A DNA stretch of 51,597 nucleotides from Intestinimonas massiliensis (ex Afouda et al. 2020) (GCF_900626285.1 NZ_LR131147.1:1972444-2024040); one strand, 5' to 3'. Counted from the first letter of the stretch, positions 1-8,521 are shown. Notes: a model not told the origin generated them from the letters alone. A program made the numbers and translations.

Positions 1-137
1 GGAGCATGGCTGATTTCCCAGCTCTATACTGTCTGGCTGACCGCCATTTTTTGAAATGCACAGCGGTTTAATTTGGTGCACCCTTTTCCTTTGCTCGTTT
101 CCTTTGAAAGTTTTACTTGACTTTTGTTAGCAGGTCT
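1..137 (+). mobile_element. IS110-family element copy A, 3' end only
   Basis: Bases 1-13 read as the last codons of an IS110 transposase (Leu-Glu-His-Gly-stop). Bases 14-137 are its right non-coding end. The first 138 bases are the exact reverse complement of 19984-20121, so this is a second, oppositely oriented copy of the element at 19985-21736. Identity stops at base 138/139. The right core dinucleotide CT is probably 136-137. Its insertion cuts the relaxase gene on the minus strand, whose last three codons and stop codon come from IS sequence. The left end lies outside the window, so its own bridge RNA cannot be read. Confidence 0.9.
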
Positions 138-1188
138 TCCATAATGATAATGCACCCGATACTTTCCCAAAGGTGTTTAGTATCTTTTGCAATAACGTGT
201 TTTGTTGTTTTATGATTTGATTTTCCGCTACTTTCCACGAGCCTTTTATTTCCTGCCCGGCAAAAAACTTTTGTTCAATCTTTCTTGCGTCAGCTCCTTC
301 ATGGATGGTAGGAATCTGGAGTTTTCCCTGCTTTTCATAAGAACGATGATCAACTTGATTATGCAAAGGCAGATGTTCATTACATACCTTTGCCCATTCA
401 CTCCGCCACAGTTCACAATTTTTTGGATTGTTCCATCCAGTAGCATCGGTCAGCACCCGTTTCCATTGCAGGCGGTTTCTTGCTCCAATCTTCTGAATTC
501 CGTTTTCGTCTAATACAGGGATACGGATTCCATGACGGTCAGGGTTTTTCTTATCCTGCCACCAGTTCGGATGGGATTCATCAATCACGATATTTCCGTT
601 TTTATCTCTGACAAAATCCCAATCCTTGACTTCTTTCTTTCCCCAAGAATGATCCGGGTTAAAAGGACGCATAGTTAGAAGCAGATGGACATGGGGGTTG
701 CCATCCCCTTTGTCGTGGATACTCCAATCAGCGCACATTCCTCTATCTACAAAAGTTTTTTGGATATAGTCGGTTGTATATTGAATTTGTTCCTGTCTGC
801 TCCATTCTTTGGGGAGGGCAAATTCAAATGACCTGCCAAGTTGGGCATCTGCATTTTTTTCAATCTTCAATACCTCATTCCATAACCTCTGTTTCTGAAA
901 TGTGATTTTGAATTTTTCTAAAGCAGCTTCTTTATCTTCTGACCTTTTGTAGCGGACAGATTTTTGAAAGCGTTTTATATTTTCTTCTGGTACTATCTGC
1001 CATTCAGGAGGTGCGTTTTCACACATCATCAGACTGGTGTAGACCACTTCTTTTTTAGAAGTGTAATAACTGATTCTCCCGGTTTCCTCGTTTTTCATCA
1101 CATCCCCATTGAGATATGCGGAAGCGGAGATAACAGATTTCCCTTTACTTCGTCCGACTATTTTGATTGTGTAATGAAAAATCGCCAT
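127..1188 (-). CDS. MobA/MobL-type (MOBQ) relaxase, C-terminally truncated by IS110
   Basis: Conjugative relaxase that would nick the oriT lying just upstream. The start is the ATG at 1188, behind an AAGGAGG site, and gives MAIFHYTIKIVGRSKGKSV. That is the usual N-terminus of MobA/MobL relaxases, with the SAYLNGD motif close behind. A metal-binding HUH motif (NPHVHLLL) is visible near residue 190. The protein is about 353 residues and ends in Lys-Thr-Cys encoded by the inserted IS110 end, so the family's C-terminal part is missing. The relaxase domain itself looks intact, so nicking activity may survive while later functions may be lost. The next upstream gene encodes a DUF3847 protein, a common partner in clostridial mobilizable elements. 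Confidence 0.9.
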   Translation of the reverse strand: MAIFHYTIKIVGRSKGKSVISASAYLNGDVMKNEETGRISYYTSKKEVVYTSLMMCENAPPEWQIVPEENIKRFQKSVRYKRSEDKEAALEKFKITFQKQRLWNEVLKIEKNADAQLGRSFEFALPKEWSRQEQIQYTTDYIQKTFVDRGMCADWSIHDKGDGNPHVHLLLTMRPFNPDHSWGKKEVKDWDFVRDKNGNIVIDESHPNWWQDKKNPDRHGIRIPVLDENGIQKIGARNRLQWKRVLTDATGWNNPKNCELWRSEWAKVCNEHLPLHNQVDHRSYEKQGKLQIPTIHEGADARKIEQKFFAGQEIKGSWKVAENQIIKQQNTLLQKILNTFGKVSGALSLWKTC

Positions 1189-1413
1189 ATCTGGATTCCT
1201 CCTTTCTGCACATCCGGTATAGATTTCCGGCAACATTGCTTTCGATTTTAGAAAAAGCAGCATTGCCAGAACGCCCTCTGCGTAAGAGTGCCCTGCGCAT
1301 AGCAGCCTGCATGGAATGCGCCTCTCTGGCGAAGAGTGCCTCCTGTGGCATGAGCAGGTCTGGCTGAAAGCCCCGCCGACGGAACGAGCCCGGCAAGCGT
1401 GAGCGCAGACCGG

Positions 1414-1490
1414 TTGCCACTTGTGGCAAACTTATTGGGACGACCTCTGGTTGTCCATAAGTGCGCCCTTCATGAAAAAGCAATGAAGGG
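1414..1490. other. Origin of transfer (oriT) with RSF1010/IncQ-like nick region
   Basis: The 12 bases TAAGTGCGCCCT at 1458-1469 match the conserved nick region of RSF1010/R1162-type (MOBQ) transfer origins. Flanking inverted repeats support this: TTGCCAC/GTGGCAA at 1414-1429; CTTAT-GGAC paired with GTCC-ATAAG at 1431-1461, ending in the nick core; and CCCTTCAT/ATGAAGGG at 1466-1490. The position directly upstream of a MOBQ relaxase is where an oriT is expected. The nick point itself is inferred by analogy. Confidence 0.8.
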
Positions 1491-1515
1491 AATGAAAAAC
1501 TCATCCCATCCGCCA

Positions 1516-1830
1516 TTACACTTCCTCCATATCGGTATTTGTTTCTTTCTGCATTGCCTTTGAGAAAAATTTCCCATTGGCTTCCTGCTTTTTCAGAAAA
1601 CCAATCAGCTTTGGGATGTCTTCCTCCTCAATAGTCGCACCAAGAACGGATTCCACCGCACCGCCAACCTGACAGAGCCTATGGGTTCGTTTTTTACTTT
1701 CTTCGGCTTTCTTTCGTTTTAGAAGTTCTTTCTTCTGTGCTGCATATCGTTTTGCTTTTTCAAGGCTTTCCTGTTCCTTCTTTTCCATTTCAAGCATTCG
1801 TTCTTCATAACTTTTTGTTGATTTTGCCAT
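1516..1830 (-). CDS. DUF3847-family small mobilization-associated protein
   Basis: A 104-residue, highly charged, Lys/Glu-rich protein with a predicted coiled coil over residues 5-50. The remainder resembles the DUF3847 family, which is usually encoded just upstream of MobA/MobL relaxases in clostridial elements. A role as an accessory relaxosome protein is likely but unproven. The ATG at 1830 follows a good AAAGGAG site. The gene precedes the oriT and the relaxase on the same strand, so the three probably form one mobilization unit. Confidence 0.75.
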   Translation of the reverse strand: MAKSTKSYEERMLEMEKKEQESLEKAKRYAAQKKELLKRKKAEESKKRTHRLCQVGGAVESVLGATIEEEDIPKLIGFLKKQEANGKFFSKAMQKETNTDMEEV

Positions 1831-1945
1831 TCTTACATTCTCCTTTCCTTCACAAACATAAGTTCTCGGTTGCGTATCAGAAGAAGCACATGGTATAATC
1901 TTCTTGCGTGTAGGTATATCATGGCTTCGGTCTGATAGAACCTTT

Positions 1946-1972
1946 GGCGGTTTCTTCGGAAGCCGCCTTTTT
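1946..1972 (+). terminator. Rho-independent terminator with TTCG tetraloop
   Basis: A 9-bp stem (1946-1954 paired with 1959-1967, one G-U pair) closed by a TTCG loop and followed by five T residues on the plus strand. It sits at the 3' end of the minus-strand excisionase gene and would stop plus-strand readthrough into it. No plus-strand gene is seen upstream. Confidence 0.6.
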
Positions 1973-2201
1973 AATTTGCCGCAGTTCTTGTTACGGCTTT
2001 TACATTTCCTCTATCCCTCAAATCACGACCTTCATTAGCTTCCATAAACATTTCCAGAATATCGGTTTTAATCAGGACTTTGCGACCAACCTTTAATACT
2101 GGAAGTTTCTTCCATTCTACAAGCTGTCTTAAGGTATTTCTGCCGATTCCCGTATAGTCAGCAGCTTCTTCGATGGATAATGCAATTTTTCTTTGCGTCA
2201 T
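1971..2201 (-). CDS. xis: Excisionase-type helix-turn-helix protein
   Basis: A 76-residue protein with a MerR-like winged HTH of the excisionase family. SIEEAADYTGIGRNTLRQLV forms the helix-turn-helix, followed by KLPVLKVGRKVLIKTDILEMF, the typical 'reads the key then binds' segment of Tn916-type Xis proteins. It would direct the neighbouring integrase toward excision. ATG at 2201 follows AAGGAGG. It is divergent from the XRE regulator, and its own promoter (TTGACA, 17 bp, TATACT) lies at 2247-2275. With the integrase frameshifted, it may have no working partner in this element. Confidence 0.8.
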   Translation of the reverse strand: MTQRKIALSIEEAADYTGIGRNTLRQLVEWKKLPVLKVGRKVLIKTDILEMFMEANEGRDLRDRGNVKAVTRTAAN

Positions 2202-2220
2202 ATAATCACCTCCTTATAAA

Positions 2221-2342
2221 TTGCATTATGCAATTCTTGTGATGTAAGTATATCCTTTTCATATCTTTTTGTCAAGCGTTACGAAATATCAAAAACAAAC
2301 TTTATGTTGCATATTGCAATTTTAGAAAAACAATGCTATAAT
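2221..2342. promoter_or_regulatory. Divergent xis/XRE promoters with two TTGCA-N3-TGCAA operators
   Basis: On the minus strand a sigma-A-type promoter for xis has its -35 (TTGACA) at 2270-2275 and -10 (TATACT) at 2247-2252, with a 17-bp spacer. On the plus strand the XRE gene has its -35 (TTGCAA) at 2314-2319 and -10 (TATAAT) at 2337-2342, again with 17 bp. Two palindromes of the form TTGCA-N3-TGCAA lie at 2221-2233 and 2307-2319. The second covers the XRE -35, and the first lies in the xis leader. The XRE protein encoded next is the likely binder, controlling both directions. Confidence 0.75.
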
Positions 2343-2372
2343 TCATACATACCGAAAAAGGAGGCAGTCAGC

Positions 2373-3002
2373 ATGAAAGATAAAGAACTACGCAAGCTGA
2401 TAGGCAGCAGAGTAAAACAGCGCCGTCTGGAATTGAATCTGACACAGCCTTATGTCGCAGAAAAGATGGGGGTTACCGCTTCTACAATCCTGCGTTATGA
2501 GAATGGTTCGATTGACAATACGAAAAAAATGGTGCTGGAAGGTCTTTCGGAAGCACTCCATGTATCTGTGGAATGGCTCAAAGGGGAAACAGATGAATAT
2601 GAAACCGACATTACGGATAAGAGAGAGTTACAGATTCGTGATGCGATGGGAGATATTCTGGAACAGTTACCGCTTGCCCTTACCAAAGAAGAAGATGCTT
2701 TTTCAAAAGATTTATTACTGCTGATGTTAAAACAATATGGTCTGTTTTTGGATTCCTTCCAGTTCGCCTGCAAAAATTTCAAGGGGAATGCTGGTCAGAC
2801 GGATATTGCCAAAACAATAGGGTTTGAATCGAATGAGGAATATAATGAGATTATGTTCTTAAGGGAAATCACTCCTACCATCAATGCTCTTAATGAGATG
2901 GCAGACGTTGTAAGGCTCTATTCCAAGAAACCAAAAACAGCAGAACAAAGGCTTGCAAATCTTTTATCAGAAGTCTTATACGAAGATTCCGAATCGGTAT
3001 AG
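2373..3002 (+). CDS. XRE-family transcriptional regulator of the mobilizable element
   Basis: A 209-residue protein with an N-terminal Cro/CI-type HTH (residues about 10-65; SRVKQRRLELNLTQPYVAEK, then GVTASTILRYENG) and a C-terminal region that I do not recognise. The start chosen is the ATG at 2373 with AAAGGAGG upstream. An in-frame extension to 2304 lacks a ribosome-binding site and would cover the promoter. It sits divergently from xis and upstream of the integrase, the usual place for a repressor of integration and excision genes. Two identical-arm operators in its promoter suggest autoregulation. Confidence 0.85.
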   Translation: MKDKELRKLIGSRVKQRRLELNLTQPYVAEKMGVTASTILRYENGSIDNTKKMVLEGLSEALHVSVEWLKGETDEYETDITDKRELQIRDAMGDILEQLPLALTKEEDAFSKDLLLLMLKQYGLFLDSFQFACKNFKGNAGQTDIAKTIGFESNEEYNEIMFLREITPTINALNEMADVVRLYSKKPKTAEQRLANLLSEVLYEDSESV

Positions 3003-3088
3003 TAAGACAACCGGAGTTATGATATACTTACACGCACGAAGCATTTCATCAGTTCCGATTGTCTAATATCGAAAGGAGATATACGATT

Positions 3089-4383
3089 ATGGCAAAAGGA
3101 TCTGTAAGAAAAAAGGAAAGAAATGGTACTACCGCTTCTATGTAGAGGACGCAAGCGGCAATCTTGTTCAAAAAGAATGCGTTGGAACAGAAAGCAAAAG
3201 TGAAACTGAAAAGCTGCTCCGTCAGGCAATGGATGATTATGAAAAAAAGAAATTTGTTGCCAAAGCGGAAAATCTCACAGTCGGACAACTTCTGGATGTG
3301 TGGGCAGAGGAGGAATTAAAAACAGGTACGCTCAGCAATGGTACTGTGGAGAATTACCTCGGAACAATCCGAAATATCAAGAAACACCCATTGGCAGAAC
3401 GGAAATTAAAAAATGTAACCTCTGAGCATTTGCAATCCTTCTTTGATTTGCTTTCCTTTGGGGGAGTTCATCCCGATGGAAAAGAGAAAAAGGGTTACAG
3501 CAAAGATTACATCCATTCTTTTTCCGCAGTCATGCAGCAGTCCTTCCGCTTTGCAGTATTTCCAAAACAGTATATTACGTTCAATCCCATGCAGTATATT
3601 AAACTGCGGTATCAGACGGACGAAGTTGATTTGTTTTCGGATGAGGACATGGACGGAAATATCCAACCAATTTCACGAGAAGATTATGAAAGACTGCTTA
3701 CGTATCTTCAAAAAAAGAACCCAGCCGCAATACTTCCAATCCAGATAGCCTATTATGCCGGGCTTCGTATTGGAGAAGCCTGTGGTTTGGCATGGCAGGA
3801 CGTAAATCTGGAAGAACAATGCCTTACCATAAGACGCAGCATCCGATATGATGGCTCAAAACGCAAATATATCATCGGACCAACCAAGCGGAAAAAAGTG
3901 AGGATTGTTGATTTTGGAGATACGCTGGTAGAGATTTTCCGTAATGCCCGGAAAGAGCAGTTAAAAAATCGAATGCAGTATGGAGAACTTTATCACACGA
4001 ACTACTACAAAGAGGTCAAAGAGAAAAACAGAGTGTACTACGAGTATTATTGCTTAGACAGAACAGAGGAAGTCCCGGCAGATTATAAAGAAATTTCTTT
4101 CGTCTGCTTAAGACCTGATGGCTGTCTGGAACTTCCGACTACTTTGGGAACGGTATGCAGAAAGGTAGCAAAAACATTAGAGGGATTTGAAGGCTTTCAT
4201 TTCCACCAGTTACGTCACACCTATGCAAGCAACCTTTTAGCAAATGGAGCTGCCCCAAAAGATGTGCAGGAATTGTTAGGACACTCAGATGTCAGTACCA
4301 CAATGAACGTCTATGCTCACTCCACAAGAGATGCGAAACGAAAATCGGTTCGGCTTCTTGATAAAGTGGTAGGCAATGACTAA
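3089..4383 (+). pseudogene. int: Tyrosine recombinase/integrase with one-base frameshift near the start
   Basis: Site-specific tyrosine recombinase for the mobilizable element. The original start is the ATG at 3089 after AAAGGAG, giving MAKGSVRKK. A run of six A at 3109-3114 then shifts the reading frame. One more A would join it to GKKWYYRFYVEDASGNLVQK and the rest. As written, the first frame stops at TAG within 40 bases, and the long frame has its first ATG only at 3229. The catalytic domain is intact: Arg in AGLRIGEACGLAW, His-x-x-Arg in HQLRHTYASN, His in LLGHSD, and the nucleophile Tyr in NVYAHS. The result is either a true pseudogene or a homopolymer sequencing error. Reinitiation at 3229 would delete the arm-binding domain. 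Confidence 0.85.
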
Positions 4384-4387
4384 AAAA

Positions 4388-4437
4388 TTTCCCTTATTTC
4401 CCTTGTGATTATCTCATAAGGGCAAAAATAAGGGAAA
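4388..4437. repeat. Nested inverted repeat at the integrase 3' end
   Basis: Outer arms TTTCCCTTATTT (4388-4399) and AAATAAGGGAAA (4426-4437) are perfect complements. Inside them CCCTT (4400-4404) pairs with AAGGG (4418-4422). The structure begins five bases after the integrase stop codon. It has no clear T-run, so it may be an attachment-site region or recombinase binding site rather than a simple terminator. The other end of the element is missing, so no direct repeat can be confirmed. Confidence 0.5.
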
Positions 4438-4543
4438 CTACATATCATTTCACTAATGGACAGGCGGGAAAGCCTATAAAATGGGGAAAGTTAGAGAGAT
4501 AATTATATAAATTCCAGTTTAACGAACAGGAGATGATGAACGC

Positions 4544-4753
4544 ATGAAAATCCTACATGAACTTTCTTGGCTATGGGAAACGCTGGGCATTGCGCTTTTG
4601 GCGGCGGCTATCTGCATAGCTTGCGCCGCGCTGATCTGCAAGGCAGCGAAGAAGAAACTCAGCAAAAAGGTATTGGCTGTCATAGGGGCTGCGGCATTTG
4701 TAGGGGCAATTCTGGCGATCATTCTGATCGCCCGGACACCGATGCCGCTTTGA
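4544..4753 (+). CDS. Small two-segment membrane protein
   Basis: A 69-residue protein of unknown function. Two hydrophobic helices are visible (residues about 9-33 and 44-64), with a basic linker (KAAKKKLSKK) between them, so both ends probably face the same side of the membrane. ATG at 4544 follows an ACAGGAG site. It ends 20 bases before the macro-domain gene on the same strand, so co-transcription is likely. No homologue is recognised. Confidence 0.6.
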   Translation: MKILHELSWLWETLGIALLAAAICIACAALICKAAKKKLSKKVLAVIGAAAFVGAILAIILIARTPMPL

Positions 4754-4772
4754 TAGGACGGAGGATTGCATA

Positions 4773-5810
4773 ATGCCGCTTCAAATCGTCAGAAATGACA
4801 TCACAAAAATGAAGGTGGACGCCATCGCCAATGCTGCCAACGAGTCGCTGCTGGGTGGCGGCGGTGTGGACGGCTGCATTCATCGCGCTGCAGGACCGGA
4901 GCTGCTGGCGGAATGTGAAACTCTCCACGGCTGCAAAACCGGGAGCGCAAAAATCACGAAGGGCTACAAGCTGCCCTGCAAATATGTCATTCACGCAGTC
5001 GGTCCGCGCTGGTATGACGGGCGGCACGGTGAGTGCGAACTGCTGATCTCCTGCTATCGGACATCGCTCATGCTGGCGAAGAAATACGGATGCGAGTCGG
5101 TTGCGTTCCCGCTGATTTCCTCCGGCATTTTCGGCTATCCGAAGGATCAGGCTCTCAAAGTGGCGATTGACACCATCAGCAGTTTCCTTCTTGAAAACGA
5201 AATGACGGTGTACATCGTCATTTTCGACCGCAAAGCCTATCAAATCAGTGGCAAGCTATTTGCCGACATTGCTTCATACATAGATGACCGCTATGTGGAT
5301 GAGCATACCGATCCTCGTTCCAAGCGTCTGCGCAGGATGAACGCCTTCCGGATGGACGAGCCGATGCCCTGCGAGTCATCCGTTTGTGATGAAGCTATCG
5401 AAAAGCTCACAGCTCCTATGGCAGTCAGCTCCGAAAAAGTAGCAACTCTTGACGATGCACTGGGACAGATCGATGAGAGCTTTTCGGAGATGCTTCTGCG
5501 GAAGATTGACGAGCGCGGCATGACGGACTCGCAGTGCTACAAGAAGGCGAACATTGACCGGAAACTCTTCTCGAAGATCCGCTCGGACAAGTCCTACAAG
5601 CCTTCCAAGCCCACCGTCATTGCATTTGCCATTGCCCTTGAGCTGCCGCTTGTGGAAATGAAGGATATGCTCATGAAGGCGGGCTTTGCACTCTCCCACT
5701 CCAACAAGTTTGACATCATCGTGGAGTATTTCGTGGAGCATGGGAACTATAACGTCTTTGAGATCAACGAGGCTCTGTTTGCCTTTGACCAGAGCTTGAT
5801 AGGAGCATAA
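4773..5810 (+). CDS. Macro-domain protein with C-terminal HTH-like region
   Basis: Residues 1 to about 170 form a macro domain of the kind that binds ADP-ribose and often hydrolyses O-acetyl-ADP-ribose or ADP-ribosyl groups. Visible motifs are the DAIANAANESLLGGGGVDG segment (Asn and glycine-rich loop) and VAFPLISSGIFGYP, the second ligand loop. From about residue 240, SEMLLRKIDERGMTDSQCYK, then NIDRKLFSKIRSDK and PTVIAFAIAL resemble an XRE-like DNA-binding domain. The 345-residue fusion is therefore a possible ADP-ribose-responsive regulator. ATG at 4773 follows AGGACGGAGG. The next gene is a Y-family polymerase, so a role in the DNA-damage response of the element is plausible. Confidence 0.8.
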   Translation: MPLQIVRNDITKMKVDAIANAANESLLGGGGVDGCIHRAAGPELLAECETLHGCKTGSAKITKGYKLPCKYVIHAVGPRWYDGRHGECELLISCYRTSLMLAKKYGCESVAFPLISSGIFGYPKDQALKVAIDTISSFLLENEMTVYIVIFDRKAYQISGKLFADIASYIDDRYVDEHTDPRSKRLRRMNAFRMDEPMPCESSVCDEAIEKLTAPMAVSSEKVATLDDALGQIDESFSEMLLRKIDERGMTDSQCYKKANIDRKLFSKIRSDKSYKPSKPTVIAFAIALELPLVEMKDMLMKAGFALSHSNKFDIIVEYFVEHGNYNVFEINEALFAFDQSLIGA

Positions 5811-5835
5811 TCTGACTATGAAGGAGGCTTAGAAG

Positions 5836-7344
5836 ATGAAACAACACACCTATATCGCAATCGACCTGAAATCCTTCTATGCCTCCGTGGAATGCCGGGA
5901 GCGTGGCTTAGATCCTCTGGACACAAATCTTGTTGTCGCAGATGAAAGCCGGACAGACAAGACTATCTGCCTTGCCGTCACGCCCTCCCTCAAGAGCTAC
6001 GGTATCTCCGGACGCGGACGGCTATTTGAAGTCAAGCAGCGTGTGAAAGAAGCAAATGCCGGACGGCAGCACGACGCGCCGGGACACAGGCTGGACGGCA
6101 CATCACACTTCTTCTCAGAGCTGCAAGCAAACCCGTCTCTGGCGATTGACTTCATCATCGCGCCACCCCGGATGGCGTACTATATGGAATACAGCACCCG
6201 CATCTATCAGGTCTACCTCAAGTACATTGCGCCGGAGGACATCGTAGTCTACTCCATCGACGAGGTGTTCATGGATGTGACGGACTACCTGAACACCTAC
6301 AAGCTCTCCGCCCATGATCTCGCCATGAAGATCATCCTCGATGTGCTTGAAACAACCGGCATCACAGCAACCGCAGGAATCGGCACGAATCTTTTCCTCT
6401 GCAAAGTGGCAATGGACATTGTGGCGAAGCACATCCCCGCCGACAAAAACGGCGTCCGCATTGCAGAGCTGGATGAGATGAAGTTCCGGCGCGAGCTTTG
6501 GACGCATCAGCCCCTCACAGACTTCTGGCGTGTGGGTCGAGGTATTTCCAAGAAACTTGAGCAGAACGGGATGTTCACGATGGGCGATGTTGCCCTCTGT
6601 TCAGAGCGGAACGAAGACTTGCTTTACAAGCTCTTCGGGAAGAATGCAGAATTGCTCATCGACCATGCGTGGGGCTGGGAGCCTACGACCATTGAGGCAA
6701 TCAAGGCATACCGTCCCAACTCCAACAGCCTCAGCTCCGGTCAGGTATTGTACTGTCCCTACGAGCCGCAGAAGGCGAAGTTGGTTGTGCGGGAAATGAC
6801 AGATTTGCTTGTGCTGGACTTGGTGGACAAGGGGCTTGTTACCGACCAGATGGTTCTCACAGTCGGCTACGACATTGAGAACCTGACCGATCCGGCACGA
6901 CGGGCAAAGTATCACGGCGCGGTTGAGACAGATCATTATGGGAGGCAGATTCCGAAACAGGCGCACGGCTCTATCAATCTCGACGGTCACACATCATCTA
7001 CTCGCAAAATAATGTGTGCTGTGTCAGAACTCTTCGACCGGATCGTGGATAAGAATCTGCTTGTCCGCCGTATGTATGTTGTTGCAAATCATGTCCTGCC
7101 GGAAGCTGATGTACCGAAGAAAAACGACGGTGCAGTCCAGCTCGACCTTTTTACCGACTATGCCGCCGAAGAGGAAAAACAGAAAGCCGAAGATGCCGCT
7201 TTGGAGCGTGAGCGGAAGATACAAGCCGCCACGCTTGCCATCAAGAAGAAGTATGGAAAGAACGCCATCCTCAAGGCAATGAATCTTGAAGAAGGTGCAA
7301 CCGCGAAAGACCGCAATGCGCAGATTGGAGGGCATAAGGCGTGA
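5836..7344 (+). CDS. Y-family DNA polymerase (UmuC/ImpB/MucB/SamB type)
   Basis: Error-prone translesion polymerase of 502 residues. The N-terminus has the DLKSFYASVE motif with the first catalytic Asp. VVYSIDEVFMDVTDYL holds the conserved Ser-Ile-Asp-Glu of the palm. TAGIGTNLFLCKVAMDIVAK is the next palm motif, and a helix-hairpin-helix thumb and little-finger region follow. The C-terminal end is a charged helix. ATG at 5836 has GAAGGAGG upstream. Mobile elements often carry such polymerases. The stop codon overlaps the GTG start of the YolD-like gene, which implies coupled synthesis. Confidence 0.9.
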   Translation: MKQHTYIAIDLKSFYASVECRERGLDPLDTNLVVADESRTDKTICLAVTPSLKSYGISGRGRLFEVKQRVKEANAGRQHDAPGHRLDGTSHFFSELQANPSLAIDFIIAPPRMAYYMEYSTRIYQVYLKYIAPEDIVVYSIDEVFMDVTDYLNTYKLSAHDLAMKIILDVLETTGITATAGIGTNLFLCKVAMDIVAKHIPADKNGVRIAELDEMKFRRELWTHQPLTDFWRVGRGISKKLEQNGMFTMGDVALCSERNEDLLYKLFGKNAELLIDHAWGWEPTTIEAIKAYRPNSNSLSSGQVLYCPYEPQKAKLVVREMTDLLVLDLVDKGLVTDQMVLTVGYDIENLTDPARRAKYHGAVETDHYGRQIPKQAHGSINLDGHTSSTRKIMCAVSELFDRIVDKNLLVRRMYVVANHVLPEADVPKKNDGAVQLDLFTDYAAEEEKQKAEDAALERERKIQAATLAIKKKYGKNAILKAMNLEEGATAKDRNAQIGGHKA

Positions 7345-7763
7345 ACGGAAAATACGACGAGATCATGGGACTTCCTCACCACGTTTCCAAAACGCGACCA
7401 CAAATGCCGATGTCAGATCGTGCAGCGCAGTTTGCGCCCTTTGCCGCCCTCACCGGCTATGATTCTGCAATCAAGGAAACCGGACGTCTGACCGACGAAA
7501 GGATCGAGCTTGATGAGGGAGCCTTGACCGCTTTGAACATGAGGTATCAGCTTCTCATGGATGCCCTTGATGAAGAGCCGGAGGTTGAAATAACCTACTT
7601 CAAACCTGATGAGCGCAAAGCTGGCGGTGCGTATGTAACTGCAACCGGCGCAGTCATAAAGGTTGATGACTTTGAGCGCCTGATTACCATGCAGGACGGC
7701 ACGAAGATTCCGATGGATGACATCCTAAGCATTGACGGAGAGCTGTTCTTGTCCTTAGAATAA
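7341..7763 (+). CDS. YolD-like protein
   Basis: A 140-residue protein starting at GTG 7341, within a GTGA overlap with the polymerase stop. HHVSKTRPQMPMSDRAAQFAPFAALTGYD is typical of YolD-like proteins found beside UmuC-like polymerases in Bacillota. Its C-terminal half has the KVDDFERLITMQDGTKIPMDDIL segment of the family. It probably works with, or regulates, the polymerase. The mechanism is not established. Confidence 0.8.
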   Translation: MNGKYDEIMGLPHHVSKTRPQMPMSDRAAQFAPFAALTGYDSAIKETGRLTDERIELDEGALTALNMRYQLLMDALDEEPEVEITYFKPDERKAGGAYVTATGAVIKVDDFERLITMQDGTKIPMDDILSIDGELFLSLE

Positions 7764-7806
7764 TGTCGCTTGCCATGCGACCAAATGAAGTGAATACCGA
7801 AGTACA

Positions 7807-7845
7807 ATATGACTGTAAGGTGAGACACCAAGCAGTCATATTTTT
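7807..7845 (+). terminator. Terminator or attenuator between YolD-like and vWA genes
   Basis: ATATGACTG (7807-7815) pairs perfectly with CAGTCATAT (7833-7841) across a 17-base loop, followed by a T-rich run. It lies 44 bases after the YolD-like stop and 20 bases before the next start codon, and would separate the two transcription units or act as an attenuator. Confidence 0.6.
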
Positions 7846-7864
7846 ATATACGGAGGTACAAAAC

Positions 7865-8521
7865 ATGAGAAAGAACTTGACGGAGATCGTATTCATCCTT
7901 GATCGCAGCGGCTCTATGAGCGGACTGGAAACAGACACCATCGGAGGATTCAACTCCATGATTGAAAAGCAGAAAAAAGAGAATGGCGAGGCATTGATCT
8001 CTGCCGTTCTCTTTGACAACGTGAGCGAGGTTATCCATGACCGTGTGCCGGTTCAGAAGGTGGAGCCGATGACCGACAGGGACTATTCCGTTCGCGGCTG
8101 CACCGCGCTTCTGGATGCTATCGGCGGAGCGATTCATCACATTGGGAATGTCCATAAGTACGCAAGAAAAGAGGATGTCCCTGAACACACACTGTTCGTC
8201 ATCACAACGGATGGCATGGAGAATGCAAGCCGCCGTTATGACAGCGAGAAGGTCAAGAAGATGATTGAGCGACAGAAGGAAAAGTACGGCTGGGAGTTTC
8301 TTTTCCTCGGTGCAAACATTGATGCAGTTGAGACGGCAAAGCATTTTGGAATTGGAGCAGATCGAGCGGTCAATTACCACTCTGACCGCGAGGGAACGCA
8401 ACTCAACTATGAAGTTCTGAGCGAAGCGGTTTCCGCTGTCCGATGCAGCGTACCGCTGGGTACGAATTGGAAAAAACGTATTGATGAGGACTTCAATTCC
8501 AGAAAGGACGGGAGAAAGTAA
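7865..8521 (+). CDS. von Willebrand factor A domain protein
   Basis: A 218-residue single-domain vWA protein. The metal-ion-dependent adhesion site is complete: Asp-x-Ser-x-Ser in LDRSGSMSG, Thr in GCTALLDAIG, and Asp in VITTDGMENA. Start ATG 7865 follows CGGAGG. An upstream in-frame extension to 7763 would run through the terminator hairpin. It has no signal peptide, so it should act in the cytoplasm as a protein-interaction module. The TAATG overlap with the next gene indicates translational coupling. Its biological role here is unknown. Confidence 0.8.
   Translation: MRKNLTEIVFILDRSGSMSGLETDTIGGFNSMIEKQKKENGEALISAVLFDNVSEVIHDRVPVQKVEPMTDRDYSVRGCTALLDAIGGAIHHIGNVHKYARKEDVPEHTLFVITTDGMENASRRYDSEKVKKMIERQKEKYGWEFLFLGANIDAVETAKHFGIGADRAVNYHSDREGTQLNYEVLSEAVSAVRCSVPLGTNWKKRIDEDFNSRKDGRK

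Noticed and set aside
1145..1516. Minus-strand open frame of 123 codons starting in a TAATG overlap after the DUF3847 gene
   Set aside because: It runs straight through the oriT hairpins and nick site, has an implausible composition and no recognisable domain. The overlap looks accidental.
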